IMG/VR virus record: IMGVR_UViG_3300036766_000221
Coordinates: 1-58,172 of that record
Strand: one strand, 5' to 3'
From: a virus
DNA length: 58,172 bases
The position numbers were made by a program, and so were the translations under genes. Of the stretch, positions 14,661-23,486 are shown one piece after another; within the stretch, counting starts at the first letter, position 1, and each line of letters starts with the position of its first letter. The notes under the pieces are model-generated. The model made no database searches, was not told the origin of the DNA, and was given only the letters and a program-made list of their open reading frames with translations.

Positions 14661-17222
14661 TTAATTCACCACTGTCGAACAACCGGCGCCTTGAATTGTC
14701 ACGGCGCCGCCTACCCCGTTCTTGGGCAGCGTCAGAGTGTAGGTGCAAGTGTTGCTGTTGTCCTTCCAGACGGTCACCCAATTGCCCGCGCCGTCATCGG
14801 CCGTCGCCGGGGCAGTGCTCACCGTGTTCCCGTCGCTCGCATTGCGCGCCAACGCGACGTTCAAGAACCAGTCCTGCCGGTGGGCCGCGCCGGCTTCTTC
14901 TTCAGTGCGCCAGGAACCCGGTTCCGAACTTCCGACGGTTGCGTCAGGATTGATGAAATCCACGACACCGCCCACGCCTTGCGTCGAGTCGCATTGGTTA
15001 ATCATGCACTCGTTGTAGTTGGTGCCGTACGTGGGAGTACACGAAGCGTCGGTTGTCGCGCCGATATCGAACTCGTGTCCCGATCCCCCGATGGGGCAAA
15101 GTTTGTTCGTGCCTCCGCCGCTATAGGGCGCGGTCCCGGCCACGGTCATCCACATGTCCATCTGGCCCGCGTAGACGTATTGGGTGGCCGAGGCGCAGGC
15201 GCCCACGCAATTCACAAGGCCATGAGGACCGCCGTGCCCCGCCGTGAACCACGTGACTGGCGCCGCACTGACGGTCCGATTGTGGTTGATCGTGACGTGG
15301 TTGCCGGAAATCGTTGGCTGCTCGATAGAATGCAACAGCCACTTCTTGGTCATCGCCGGGTTCGCAGAGTTGAGCTGGTCGTAGATGATGACGTAAGCGG
15401 CAGTGCCGCGCGGAATAAAGACTAGGCCCCGGACCGCATTTTGCACCCGGTAGGTGCGGTTTGTAGTGTTCGCCTGATCGTAGATACTGGAACTGGTGTG
15501 GGGATTGTGGCTGTAGGTGTTGTTGTAGGCTGCCGTCATGTCGATGAACGAGGCGGAGTAGCCTGCGCTCACGGCGAATCCTATATTAGTACAAGCGTGA
15601 AACTCCTCTCTATCCCGCCGCCATTCGTTGACATCGGCCGGAGCTTGCATCGCCGCCGATAAATTCCCGGTCTGCCATCCTGAGCCCACTCGTCTCTGGC
15701 CCCCATCGTTAGGCATCGGAACGTTCGAAGTCGTGCCATCCTTACGTAGTACGCCAACGGTTTCAGAAGCATAATAATCGTTGCCGGAATTCGCCGTTCC
15801 GTCTATGACCAAAGGGACGTTCTGGCTGATGGCCTGCTTCGCGTACAGGTAGTAATGCATCGAAGCGCTACCCGCGATGTAGGTACCGCTGCGAATTGCC
15901 AGCGCCCCCCGGCTGAAAATAGTAAATGCTCCGGCATCTTGAATATCGTGTGACCAGTAGTGTTCCCCGCAACGCAGGGTGGCGAAGGTGTCGTTCTCTC
16001 CCCATCCTGTACGGAATACGGTTCCCCAATTTGTGAAATTGCGGACCTTTTGCAAGTTGGCCCTGCTGGTCGCGGTGTTACTGGCGGAGTCGGGAGTTAA
16101 GAAGGGAAAGGCCGTTGGCTCAAAACCATACGGAGTGATCTGCGACCAATCCACCTCTCGCGCCCAGCCGCGCACAATCGACCCGTCGTCGTCGGCTTTG
16201 TACGCTTCGGCCAGAAGCTCCAGCGTGCCGAATTGAGCGGGTTGTCCTCCTGTGGCCGTGTACTCTGGGACCAACCATCCGCCATCCCGCGATCCATTGA
16301 TGCGCTCCAGGGTGAAATCCGGGCGCGCCATGTACATGGTCTGGTACATGATGTTCTTGAGCCACGGATAATCCGTCGTGAACAGGCCGGGGTAATTGTT
16401 GGTGGCTCGTGCCCAAGAAAGCATCACTGGCCCGATATGTTTCAACATGCCGAAACTGACGGCGCCAATGTATTCCCACGTCTCATGCCACATACCCGTT
16501 CCGTCAGTAGTGGCAAGAGTGCCCTTGGTTCCACGCGGACCGAACACTTGCTGCCACACCGGAACTTGCATGTTCAATACATAATCCATTGCATAACGGA
16601 GATGCGCCAGTGAGGCTGGGCTTTTCTCCGCGGTAATAGTACGAGAGTACGCTGCGAGAGCAACAGGCAGGCCGAGCATCGTGTCATCGATGTACTCCAC
16701 ATCGTTGTATGGGCTGGGGCCGATTGAAGCCAGACCATTCTCCCAATCTTGGGAGTAAGCGTTTAGATCGGCGAGAAAGCCAGTCCTTGTCGTCGTGTCC
16801 AGATCGTTGTAGAGCCAATCATAGGCGATGGCCGTGCAGAAGGAACCGGATAGGGAACCCACTCCCCAAGTGTTCGCGTTCCCGCCATTCCGGTTCCACG
16901 ACTTAATTAAAGTCAGATAGGTGGTATGGCTTGGACCGGAATTCAACGCATCCGCCATATAGGCGATCAGCAGGTAGCGGCAGTCCCAGTAAACCTTCCC
17001 GGAGGACTGAGTCCATGCATTTGCAGTGTCGAAGAAATATTTCGATCCTCCGGAGGTTTTCGAGACGGCCCTTTGCGCCCAGACGGCGTTCAGGTACGTG
17101 GTATCCGGCGCTCCCAGGCGCGGATGGCTATCCACGTAACCCGCCGGGATGGATGGCGCGTGATCTCCGATGGCGCCGAATGCGCTCACCGCAACGAGCA
17201 AGACAGAGAGAAGCTTCATCAT
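14661..17222 (-). CDS. Exported heparinase II/III-like polysaccharide lyase
   Basis: 853 residues with signal peptide MMKLLSVLLVAVSAFGAIG. The N-terminal half is an alpha/alpha-toroid-like helical domain (DCRYLLIAYMADALN, AIAYDWLYNDLD, DDTMLGLPVALAAYSR, WHETWEYIGAVSFG), and the C-terminal half is a beta-rich domain opening with TVFRTGWGENDTFATLRCGEHYWSHDIQDAGAFTIFSRG, the hallmark of heparinase II/III-type lyases that place a His at W-S-H. These enzymes eliminate uronic-acid-containing polysaccharides. In this gene cluster it could be a capsule depolymerase. The signal peptide is unexpected for a tail spike and suggests secretion by the host cell instead. Confidence 0.75.
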   Translation of the reverse strand: MMKLLSVLLVAVSAFGAIGDHAPSIPAGYVDSHPRLGAPDTTYLNAVWAQRAVSKTSGGSKYFFDTANAWTQSSGKVYWDCRYLLIAYMADALNSGPSHTTYLTLIKSWNRNGGNANTWGVGSLSGSFCTAIAYDWLYNDLDTTTRTGFLADLNAYSQDWENGLASIGPSPYNDVEYIDDTMLGLPVALAAYSRTITAEKSPASLAHLRYAMDYVLNMQVPVWQQVFGPRGTKGTLATTDGTGMWHETWEYIGAVSFGMLKHIGPVMLSWARATNNYPGLFTTDYPWLKNIMYQTMYMARPDFTLERINGSRDGGWLVPEYTATGGQPAQFGTLELLAEAYKADDDGSIVRGWAREVDWSQITPYGFEPTAFPFLTPDSASNTATSRANLQKVRNFTNWGTVFRTGWGENDTFATLRCGEHYWSHDIQDAGAFTIFSRGALAIRSGTYIAGSASMHYYLYAKQAISQNVPLVIDGTANSGNDYYASETVGVLRKDGTTSNVPMPNDGGQRRVGSGWQTGNLSAAMQAPADVNEWRRDREEFHACTNIGFAVSAGYSASFIDMTAAYNNTYSHNPHTSSSIYDQANTTNRTYRVQNAVRGLVFIPRGTAAYVIIYDQLNSANPAMTKKWLLHSIEQPTISGNHVTINHNRTVSAAPVTWFTAGHGGPHGLVNCVGACASATQYVYAGQMDMWMTVAGTAPYSGGGTNKLCPIGGSGHEFDIGATTDASCTPTYGTNYNECMINQCDSTQGVGGVVDFINPDATVGSSEPGSWRTEEEAGAAHRQDWFLNVALARNASDGNTVSTAPATADDGAGNWVTVWKDNSNTCTYTLTLPKNGVGGAVTIQGAGCSTVVN

Positions 17223-17223
17223 A

Positions 17224-19017
17224 TTATCGAGTCAAACTAAACTGAAGCGCCGCCGAGGCGCTAACCCAAGCTATACTGCTAAGGTCAGTGGTGATCCCTA
17301 CTGAAGCGCCACTCCCTGTGGCTATGGCGGAACTCGACTCACCAAAACGGTAGTTGAAAGTGGTTACACCATCAGCATCACCACTTATCTGGGAGAATCC
17401 ACGGGTATCTCCGTAATTCGCAATTTTGGTTAGCGCGCTGTCGCTTGAGTACATGAGAAGATAGGCGCCGGGCTGAAGAGTGCAAATACTTCCACTTACG
17501 CCAGAGCCGGAAGCCCATGTGAATGCCTTGATTCCAGTAGCGTTAATATTTAAGCTTGCTGTCGCATTGCCACTTGTTCCTACCGTGCTCAAACAGACCG
17601 GAGAAGTCAACGTAGCTTCCGCATATATCGCTATCTGCGCCCCGCAAGTTCCACCGCACGTTCCAGATGCTGTGGTGCCGATGTGAAATTTCACTTTTGA
17701 CGATGTGATTGGCGCGAATACCGTAAATCCTTGAGAATGACCGCGAAGAGTAGTGCTGATTGGTAAGGAATCTGCGGAAGAATAGGAATTTCCCCAAATC
17801 GCCCAGCCAAGAGGGTTGATGGCGGTGGCGGCGCTACTGCCTCCCCATGTTTGCGCGATGTAGTTGGTGCCGTCAGACCAGATCTGCATGCCGGTGGGCG
17901 CCGAAGAGGAGCCGGCCGGAATCGTCAAATTGGCCGCCGCTCCGTTGATGTTCTGACCGCTGCGGGCGACCGTCACCACCCCCGACCCGTAGTTGATGAT
18001 GCCGATGCTTTGGCCACTGGCGGGCTGTGAACCGGAGGCCACCAAGGTGATCGTGAACGTTCCGGATGCCACGGGAATCGTCTTATAGTTGGCGAAGTCC
18101 GCGGCAAGTACCTGGTAAGTTCCGGTCTGCGCATTGGTTGCAAAGAGAGCCAGCAGGGCATTCGCAAGTGGCGACTGCATCTCGAACTGCGTGCCGTCGT
18201 AAACCAGGTCCACCGCCTGGCCATTGCCGATGTCTCCGGGAGCCAGCGCCGCGGCGGTGATGCCGTTCTTGGTGATGCTCTTGGCCCCAAGTCCGCTCAC
18301 GTCGATCGTGGCGGCTCCGGTGTTCGCGAAGTTCGAGATCATGCGGATGAGCGTGCCACTCACATACGATGCGACCGCCGGCGACGGTGCACATACAAAG
18401 GCGTTCGCGCTCCCAGTGGTAGTGCATAGAACTGGGGCTGACATCGCTGTCGCTCCCGCCTGTGCTGAAATGTTATTCGATGTACGCGTCATCACGCCGT
18501 TTGCACCAGGATCGGCCATGCCGGAACCAGAGGGCGAGACCCCCTGAATCTCAGTGTTCATATCGATCAGCGAAACGCTGGCTGCGCCCGTAGAGGCCGT
18601 CTGAACTTTGCCAATGACAATATTAGCTGTAGGGAAAGACGTTGCGGCGCTATCATGACCATCACCGGCGACCGTAGGAGAGTTCCAGACATAATGATCC
18701 ACGGTAGTGGTCCCATCGACTACGAGGGGAACCAACCCGGCAAAGGCTATCAATGCCGAACCGGTCGTTGTGCAATTCTGCACGCAGATCCCGAGGAATC
18801 CGGCCGTAGCTCCGGTGCCGCAAACCACGGCCTTACCGGAACTCAAGCACGCCGTCTTGAACTGCGTGGTACCGGTGCTTGTATCGTTCGGGATCTGTTT
18901 GACCCAGGGGTAAGCATTCCAATTCTGAGCGGCGAGCCGCTGCACATTGGTCGGCCAAAATAGCGAGGCCACTATCAAAGCCAGCGCCAGTAGTGGGAGA
19001 ACGATATATTTCTTCAT
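17224..19017 (-). CDS. Exported beta-rich fibre-like protein
   Basis: 597 residues. The N-terminus MKKYIVLPLLALALIVASLFWPTNVQRLAAQ is a signal peptide or anchor. The body is Ser/Thr/Gly-rich beta sequence: a VVCGTGATAGFLGICVQNC segment, then IRMISNFANTGAATIDVSGLGAKSITKNG and YKTIPVASGTFTITLVASG, both typical of phage tail-fibre and side-tail modules. The C-terminal domain (about 400-597) looks like a lectin-type jelly roll. It may be a receptor-binding component carrying an export signal, or a secreted adhesin derived from a fibre. Confidence 0.6.
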   Translation of the reverse strand: MKKYIVLPLLALALIVASLFWPTNVQRLAAQNWNAYPWVKQIPNDTSTGTTQFKTACLSSGKAVVCGTGATAGFLGICVQNCTTTGSALIAFAGLVPLVVDGTTTVDHYVWNSPTVAGDGHDSAATSFPTANIVIGKVQTASTGAASVSLIDMNTEIQGVSPSGSGMADPGANGVMTRTSNNISAQAGATAMSAPVLCTTTGSANAFVCAPSPAVASYVSGTLIRMISNFANTGAATIDVSGLGAKSITKNGITAAALAPGDIGNGQAVDLVYDGTQFEMQSPLANALLALFATNAQTGTYQVLAADFANYKTIPVASGTFTITLVASGSQPASGQSIGIINYGSGVVTVARSGQNINGAAANLTIPAGSSSAPTGMQIWSDGTNYIAQTWGGSSAATAINPLGWAIWGNSYSSADSLPISTTLRGHSQGFTVFAPITSSKVKFHIGTTASGTCGGTCGAQIAIYAEATLTSPVCLSTVGTSGNATASLNINATGIKAFTWASGSGVSGSICTLQPGAYLLMYSSDSALTKIANYGDTRGFSQISGDADGVTTFNYRFGESSSAIATGSGASVGITTDLSSIAWVSASAALQFSLTR

Positions 19018-19033
19018 TTGAGTAAAGCTCCTT

Positions 19034-21166
19034 TTAACTGATTGGAGAAACCGAAAGGAATGCTGCGGTCAAAGTGTTGGCGGAATTAGCCGTTCCCCAA
19101 GTCACTTTCAGATCCAGTGCTTGATCTGCCGCGAAAGTGAGGCCCGTCGTCGTACCAGATGCGCAATTACCTATGGTTCCGGTTGATCCAAGGATCTGCA
19201 TACATCCCGCACCCGTGATGGCCGTCAAGGATGTTACCGTGAAGCGATAATCAATGATCCAACCCGCGCTCCCCTGGCTGAATGTGATCGATGGCGTGAA
19301 TGTCGCCACTGTGACTCCCCCAAGCGAAAGCGTCAAGGTCAGCGTCGGTGGATTAGTTGTGTCGGCCAGAGTACCGGATGAGCGGACAATGATGCTTCGG
19401 CCGGGCAACATGCAACCAGCGCAAATGACATTCGTCCCCCAGAAACCAGATCCTATAATTGAGGTAGCCGATACGGTATTGGAAACCGTCACAGGCGATG
19501 TGACAGAAAACCCGAATGCCTGCGCCGTGTTGGGAAGCTGTGCAATCGGATAGCTCAAATCTCCGACGGATTGTTGCACCCATCCATTTGTGCTCGGGCA
19601 ATAATATTTGTTCCGGCCAAGCGACACGTCGATGGCAAAATACTCTTCGCCTGGTGAGCAGGTAGCTGGTAAGTCAGATAATGCCCCCGTTTTCGAAGGT
19701 ATCGTATGGGCCGCTGTGCTCACATCCTGCGTGCCACCGCTAAAAGCATTCGATTTGTTCGTCTGTACTGCGGTGTTCGGCAATTGAGCGCCGCTGGCCT
19801 GCCCACCCAACATCGAAAAGAGAGGCTGCGCACAGCTCGGCGGAGCATCATTGTTATCTGCTGTCTCGAACAGACCGGATGCGCAAGCGCCTGTACCTCC
19901 GGCGTCATCGTAAAATTGCGTGGAAACTGGATAACTATTGCCGTTGATGGCCTGATTCGATGGCAGCCCCCAGCGCATGACCTGTCCCGCCGAAGGATCC
20001 CCGGATGGGACAAGGCCGACAAGCGATGTCGTGCGCGAATCTTGCCCAGCCAATCCCCAACCTGTTACACCATTAGTCAACAGTTCGGGCCAGAACAGAA
20101 GTGAGGTCTTCGTACCATCGCCTTGCACGCCACCAGGTGCCGTGGCCAGTCCGGTGTTATCTACGCAGAAGAGAGAATCCTGCAACAGTTGGCCATTCGT
20201 GCCGCTCCACCGGGGGACGCAGAGATTCGTGGAGCTATTTGGCCCGGCGACAGTTCCGCCGGAACCGTCAGTACCTTTTTGCGCGAGCAGGCTCCATTTG
20301 CTACCATCAGTCCCCGGTGTGATGTTTGTACTGCTGGCAACCGCGACGTAGCTCGAACCGCTGTAGATAACGCTGTCGTAGGCCGCATAGGCCGTGACAC
20401 TAGACCAAGTGCCGCGCCAGGTGTAGCCCTGACCCGTCGCGCCCGTCGATCCTGTGCTGCCCGTCGTGCCCGTCGGCCCAATGATCGAAGTCGCCGAACC
20501 CCAGACTCCGCCGGACTTCGGGCCGTAAATGGCGTGCGCCGTGTTATCGAGGTAGAAGTCGCCATTATTCCCCGTCCCGCTTGATGGAACTCCGGACCCG
20601 TTCAGAACACTAGTCCCGTTGGTGCCATTGCTTCCGGCTGCGCCGGTACTCCCCGTCGAACCCGTCGCACCTTTAATGTTCGCTATCGGGCTGCCCCAGA
20701 CACCGGAGCCCTTTTGATAAACGTCGCTCGTGTCACTCCGATAGAAGAAATCGCCGTTGGCTCCAGTGCCGTTGGATGGTGCGCCGGAACCCTGAAACCA
20801 AGTAGCGCCGTTATTCCCGGACGGACCTGTTAGACCAGTTTCCCCTGTCTGCCCTATGCCTCCGGTTCCATTGACATTGCATTGGATATTGGCAGTACTA
20901 GAAAAGTTCAAGGTGACCGCATTGACCGTCTGCGCCGACAGGCTAGTGATCGTCACCGGCGCTCCGCTCGTAGTCACAAAGCAGAACGGCACAATGTTCA
21001 GCGTATTCAGATTGTGCGCGATGGTGAGGGAGGTGACGGCAGAAACGGAAGTGGCGGATTGATTCGGCGGTACAGGCCCCCCGCCCCCGCCCCCGCCTTT
21101 CGGAAATTGTGCATAAGCGCACAGACAAACCACCAGCACGGCGGCTATCAATTGTGCCGTCCTCAT
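19034..21166 (-). CDS. Exported collagen-like fibre protein
   Basis: 710 residues from ATG 21166 (CAGGAG upstream; the frame upstream of it is not supported). Signal peptide MRTAQLIAAVLVVCLCAYAQ, then a poly-Gly stretch (KGGGGGGGP). Several Gly-X-Thr/Ser triplet blocks (TGPSGNNGATW, GATGSTGSTGAAGSNGTNG, GPTGTTGSTGSTGATG) alternate with GDFFYR/GDFYLDNTAHAIYGPK modules, and a beta-rich C-terminal head follows. Collagen-like triplets trimerise fibres in many phages, but virion fibres normally lack signal peptides. It sits directly after the SLT lysozyme gene. Confidence 0.7.
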   Translation of the reverse strand: MRTAQLIAAVLVVCLCAYAQFPKGGGGGGGPVPPNQSATSVSAVTSLTIAHNLNTLNIVPFCFVTTSGAPVTITSLSAQTVNAVTLNFSSTANIQCNVNGTGGIGQTGETGLTGPSGNNGATWFQGSGAPSNGTGANGDFFYRSDTSDVYQKGSGVWGSPIANIKGATGSTGSTGAAGSNGTNGTSVLNGSGVPSSGTGNNGDFYLDNTAHAIYGPKSGGVWGSATSIIGPTGTTGSTGSTGATGQGYTWRGTWSSVTAYAAYDSVIYSGSSYVAVASSTNITPGTDGSKWSLLAQKGTDGSGGTVAGPNSSTNLCVPRWSGTNGQLLQDSLFCVDNTGLATAPGGVQGDGTKTSLLFWPELLTNGVTGWGLAGQDSRTTSLVGLVPSGDPSAGQVMRWGLPSNQAINGNSYPVSTQFYDDAGGTGACASGLFETADNNDAPPSCAQPLFSMLGGQASGAQLPNTAVQTNKSNAFSGGTQDVSTAAHTIPSKTGALSDLPATCSPGEEYFAIDVSLGRNKYYCPSTNGWVQQSVGDLSYPIAQLPNTAQAFGFSVTSPVTVSNTVSATSIIGSGFWGTNVICAGCMLPGRSIIVRSSGTLADTTNPPTLTLTLSLGGVTVATFTPSITFSQGSAGWIIDYRFTVTSLTAITGAGCMQILGSTGTIGNCASGTTTGLTFAADQALDLKVTWGTANSANTLTAAFLSVSPIS

Positions 21167-21197
21167 GATGTTTTCTCCTGTTGGAATTCGAAGTGGT

Positions 21198-21596
21198 TCA
21201 GGCTTGGATGAATCCGATGTAAGCCTGCGTTTCTTGTGGAAGATGCTCTCGCCAGTCATCATCAGGCCCCACCGAAAGTAACAGCCGCTTCATGCGGCCG
21301 TAACCCCAGTTGTAGGCCGCCAGCGCTTTGCTGATGTCGCCACCGAAGTGAGCCAGCAGACACGCCATATACTTTCCCCAACCTTCAATCGCGGCCTGCG
21401 GGTCCATCGGATCGAATTCCAGCTCCGTGGCGGTGGCTGGCTCGAACTGAAATAGTCCGCATGCCCCACTTGCATGGTTCAGCGCCGCCGGATTGAAGCT
21501 CGATTCCTTTTCGCATTGCCGAATGCCTATTACCGGGTCGATGCCATGCTGTTGCGCGACCGCAGTGATCTGCGCTATGATTTCGTCTTTCGTCAT
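21198..21596 (-). CDS. SLT-type lytic transglycosylase (endolysin candidate)
   Basis: 132 residues, a complete SLT fold: CEKESSFNPAALNHASGACGLFQFEPATATEL (catalytic Glu31 in ES-FNP), then KYMACLLAHFGGDISKALAAYNWGYGRM and LPQETQAYIGFI, the usual ALAAYNxG and P-ET-Y motifs. It cleaves the MurNAc-GlcNAc bond of peptidoglycan with formation of 1,6-anhydro sugar. There is no signal peptide, so a holin or the tail must carry it across the membrane. It stands alone as a short enzyme, so it is more likely the endolysin than a tail protein. Confidence 0.8.
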   Translation of the reverse strand: MTKDEIIAQITAVAQQHGIDPVIGIRQCEKESSFNPAALNHASGACGLFQFEPATATELEFDPMDPQAAIEGWGKYMACLLAHFGGDISKALAAYNWGYGRMKRLLLSVGPDDDWREHLPQETQAYIGFIQA

Positions 21597-21598
21597 GG

Positions 21599-22186
21599 CT
21601 ATTTGGCCGCAGGGAGGATTGTTGCAGCCACGGGCTTCGGGCTAGGGAATGTGCTGGCGAATGCAGTAAACGTCGCACCCGCGCCGGCCTCAAGAGTCAC
21701 TGGAGCCATAAGAACCGTCCCGAACAATCCAGCAAGCGGAGGCTCCGTCTGATTGATGAGGGCCGCTACTTTGTGGAACACGGGAATCGCAGCCGTGATG
21801 CCAACCTGCCAGCCAGTCGAGGCAGCAATCACCTTACCGGCCATCATCACAGCTACCGCCCCAGCCGTGGCTTCGGCGTTATCCGCCCCGAAGGTCAACA
21901 GCCTTGCCACCTTGTTCCGCGGTTTGTTTTCATAACGATTCGTCAGAAGGAGCTGCGCGCGATTTGGCCCGAACCACGGAACGCCCGGAGCCGCCATATA
22001 CACTTTTTCAGCGGATAGAATCACGCGGGCGGCCCCTTCGTTGGAGAGCATCACGGTCCAAATCCCGACGCCTTTGCCCTTCCCGAAATTGGCAGCGGTG
22101 GCGGTCCCGCTCTCTGGAGTGAACAACACATTGACCTGAGCCTGAATGCTCAGGCAGAACAGAAACACTGAGATAATCGTTTTCAT
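21599..22186 (-). CDS. Exported hypothetical protein
   Basis: 195 residues with signal peptide MKTIISVFLFCLSIQAQ. The mature part has a beta-rich N-half (VLFTPESGTATAANFGKGKGVGIWTVMLSN), a basic centre and an Ala-rich hydrophobic stretch (ATAGAVAVMMAGKVIAAS, AGATFTAFASTFPSP). It lies immediately upstream of the transglycosylase, two bases apart, so it could assist lysis from the periplasm. That is inference only. Confidence 0.6.
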   Translation of the reverse strand: MKTIISVFLFCLSIQAQVNVLFTPESGTATAANFGKGKGVGIWTVMLSNEGAARVILSAEKVYMAAPGVPWFGPNRAQLLLTNRYENKPRNKVARLLTFGADNAEATAGAVAVMMAGKVIAASTGWQVGITAAIPVFHKVAALINQTEPPLAGLFGTVLMAPVTLEAGAGATFTAFASTFPSPKPVAATILPAAK

Positions 22187-22196
22187 TTCCCACTCC

Positions 22197-22397
22197 TTAG
22201 CGAATCCCGATGAGCCTCTGGCATGTCGCCGCCATCCGGCAACATTTCACGTCGAGCGCTTCGTAAATCTGAGGCATGGCGTTTACATCCCAATAGCTGC
22301 GGCCCAGTAATTCGCTGAGTTCTTGACGCAGTTCGGCGAAGCGTTGCTCGGGCGGCGTCTCAGAATGGTCCTGTTCGAGAGACGCGCCGCGCGACAT
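22197..22397 (-). CDS. Hypothetical protein, 66 residues
   Basis: Begins MSRGASLEQDHSETPPEQRFAELRQEL, continues as a charged helix, and has an adjacent Cys pair (VKCCRMAATC). No membrane segment. It lies in the short-gene run between the fibre gene and the lysozyme. Function unknown. Confidence 0.6.
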   Translation of the reverse strand: MSRGASLEQDHSETPPEQRFAELRQELSELLGRSYWDVNAMPQIYEALDVKCCRMAATCQRLIGIR

Positions 22398-22402
22398 GGT
22401 TG

Positions 22403-22861
22403 CTACTTCCCTTGCATGACCTGCGTGAGCGTCTTGCCAGGAGGGAGACTAGTCTTAATATCAGCGGTCAAGGCCGCTAGGTCCGCGTGCCACCCATAAA
22501 CGCTTACCAGAATGCGGTCAAGGTCAGCCGGGCCACCACGGTCTAAACGCCTCTTCAGCGCCGCCGCAAGTTCCACACCCCGATATATCGACTGATACGG
22601 AGTGGGTGGACCCTTCGCCCCGGTATCGCGGACCTTGATATAAGCGTTGATCTGGTCCACGTCGGGGTCTATGCCGGCGTCTATCAAGTCCTCCTCCATG
22701 TACACCCCGTTCATCGCAAACGGGAAAGTGGTGGGTTGCATCGGGCCAAACGCGATAATCAGCCCGCTCATTTTCAATTTGGCCATGCGGGCCTGTACGT
22801 CTCGCGCTTGCGCGAGCGTCACATTGTTGTCCGGGCTAGATCCGGCGAATGATACGTTCAT
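22403..22861 (-). CDS. Hypothetical protein, 152 residues
   Basis: Soluble alpha/beta protein starting MNVSFAGSSPDNNVTLAQARDVQARM, with AAGGGGGAAAGAA upstream of the ATG. Segments VYMEEDLIDAGIDPDVDQINAYIKVRD and YRGVELAAALKRRLD are conserved-looking. It follows the fibre and two small helical genes, so a fibre chaperone or attachment factor is possible, but I do not recognise the family. Confidence 0.6.
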   Translation of the reverse strand: MNVSFAGSSPDNNVTLAQARDVQARMAKLKMSGLIIAFGPMQPTTFPFAMNGVYMEEDLIDAGIDPDVDQINAYIKVRDTGAKGPPTPYQSIYRGVELAAALKRRLDRGGPADLDRILVSVYGWHADLAALTADIKTSLPPGKTLTQVMQGK

Positions 22862-22875
22862 TTCTTTCCCCCTTT

Positions 22876-23211
22876 TTAAGTTCCAGTGCGGTTACGACGT
22901 AGCGTCTTATAGAGCATAAGAACACCTCGGAAAAAATTGCCCTGCTGGTCATTCGTCAGGAATCCGTCCGTGGCAGTCCAAACTTTCATCAAGTCCGTCA
23001 TCCCCCCGCCATCTGTGAGATATGCTTTCAGGGATGCCCAATTCGCGGTTGTGAGTGCCGCCGGTAGCGGGGGATTTTTGGCAATCTCGGCAGTATTCGC
23101 ACGCTGTTGCGCTTCATCAAACAAAATGGCTGCTGCTGATCCTACGGCCTCTGCATTTGCGGCCAAGTAGGAATCCGCAGCCGTGCGCAGGTTCGTTTCT
23201 TCGATGGTCAT
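22876..23211 (-). CDS. Hypothetical helical protein, 111 residues
   Basis: ATG overlaps the previous stop (ATGA). Mostly alpha-helical (TIEETNLRTAADSYLAANAEAVGSAAAILFDEAQQ), with a Gly-rich turn (TDGGGMTDL) and a basic C-terminus. Found between the long fibre gene and the lysis genes. No function assigned. Confidence 0.6.
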   Translation of the reverse strand: MTIEETNLRTAADSYLAANAEAVGSAAAILFDEAQQRANTAEIAKNPPLPAALTTANWASLKAYLTDGGGMTDLMKVWTATDGFLTNDQQGNFFRGVLMLYKTLRRNRTGT

Positions 23212-23483
23212 GTTCTGGTCCGTTGGTCCAGCAGAGATCCAGCAGAAGAGGCAAGTCCATTCAGTTTGCTCGCCTCTCCAGCGGCCACCTCCATCTTCTC
23301 GGATAGATCAGACAACATCTGCATCGTATGGAGCGCCGTAAAACCAGAGCGATCCGCAGCAAGCGCCCAGATTCCCGGCACTCCATGGACATCTGCGATG
23401 GTCTGAAGGATCAGGCTCAACCGCGCCCATTCGCGTTCAACGATGACCCGCTCATTAGCCGTGAAGGTCAAAAGGTTTTCCAT
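23208..23483 (-). CDS. Hypothetical helical protein, 91 residues
   Basis: Starts MENLLTFTANERVIVEREWARLSLILQTIADVHGV a few bases after the fibre gene and is coupled by ATGA to the next gene. Entirely helical and soluble. Small genes here in other phages can be fibre-assembly or lysis helpers, but nothing in the sequence decides. Confidence 0.6.
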   Translation of the reverse strand: MENLLTFTANERVIVEREWARLSLILQTIADVHGVPGIWALAADRSGFTALHTMQMLSDLSEKMEVAAGEASKLNGLASSAGSLLDQRTRT

Positions 23484-23486
23484 AAT

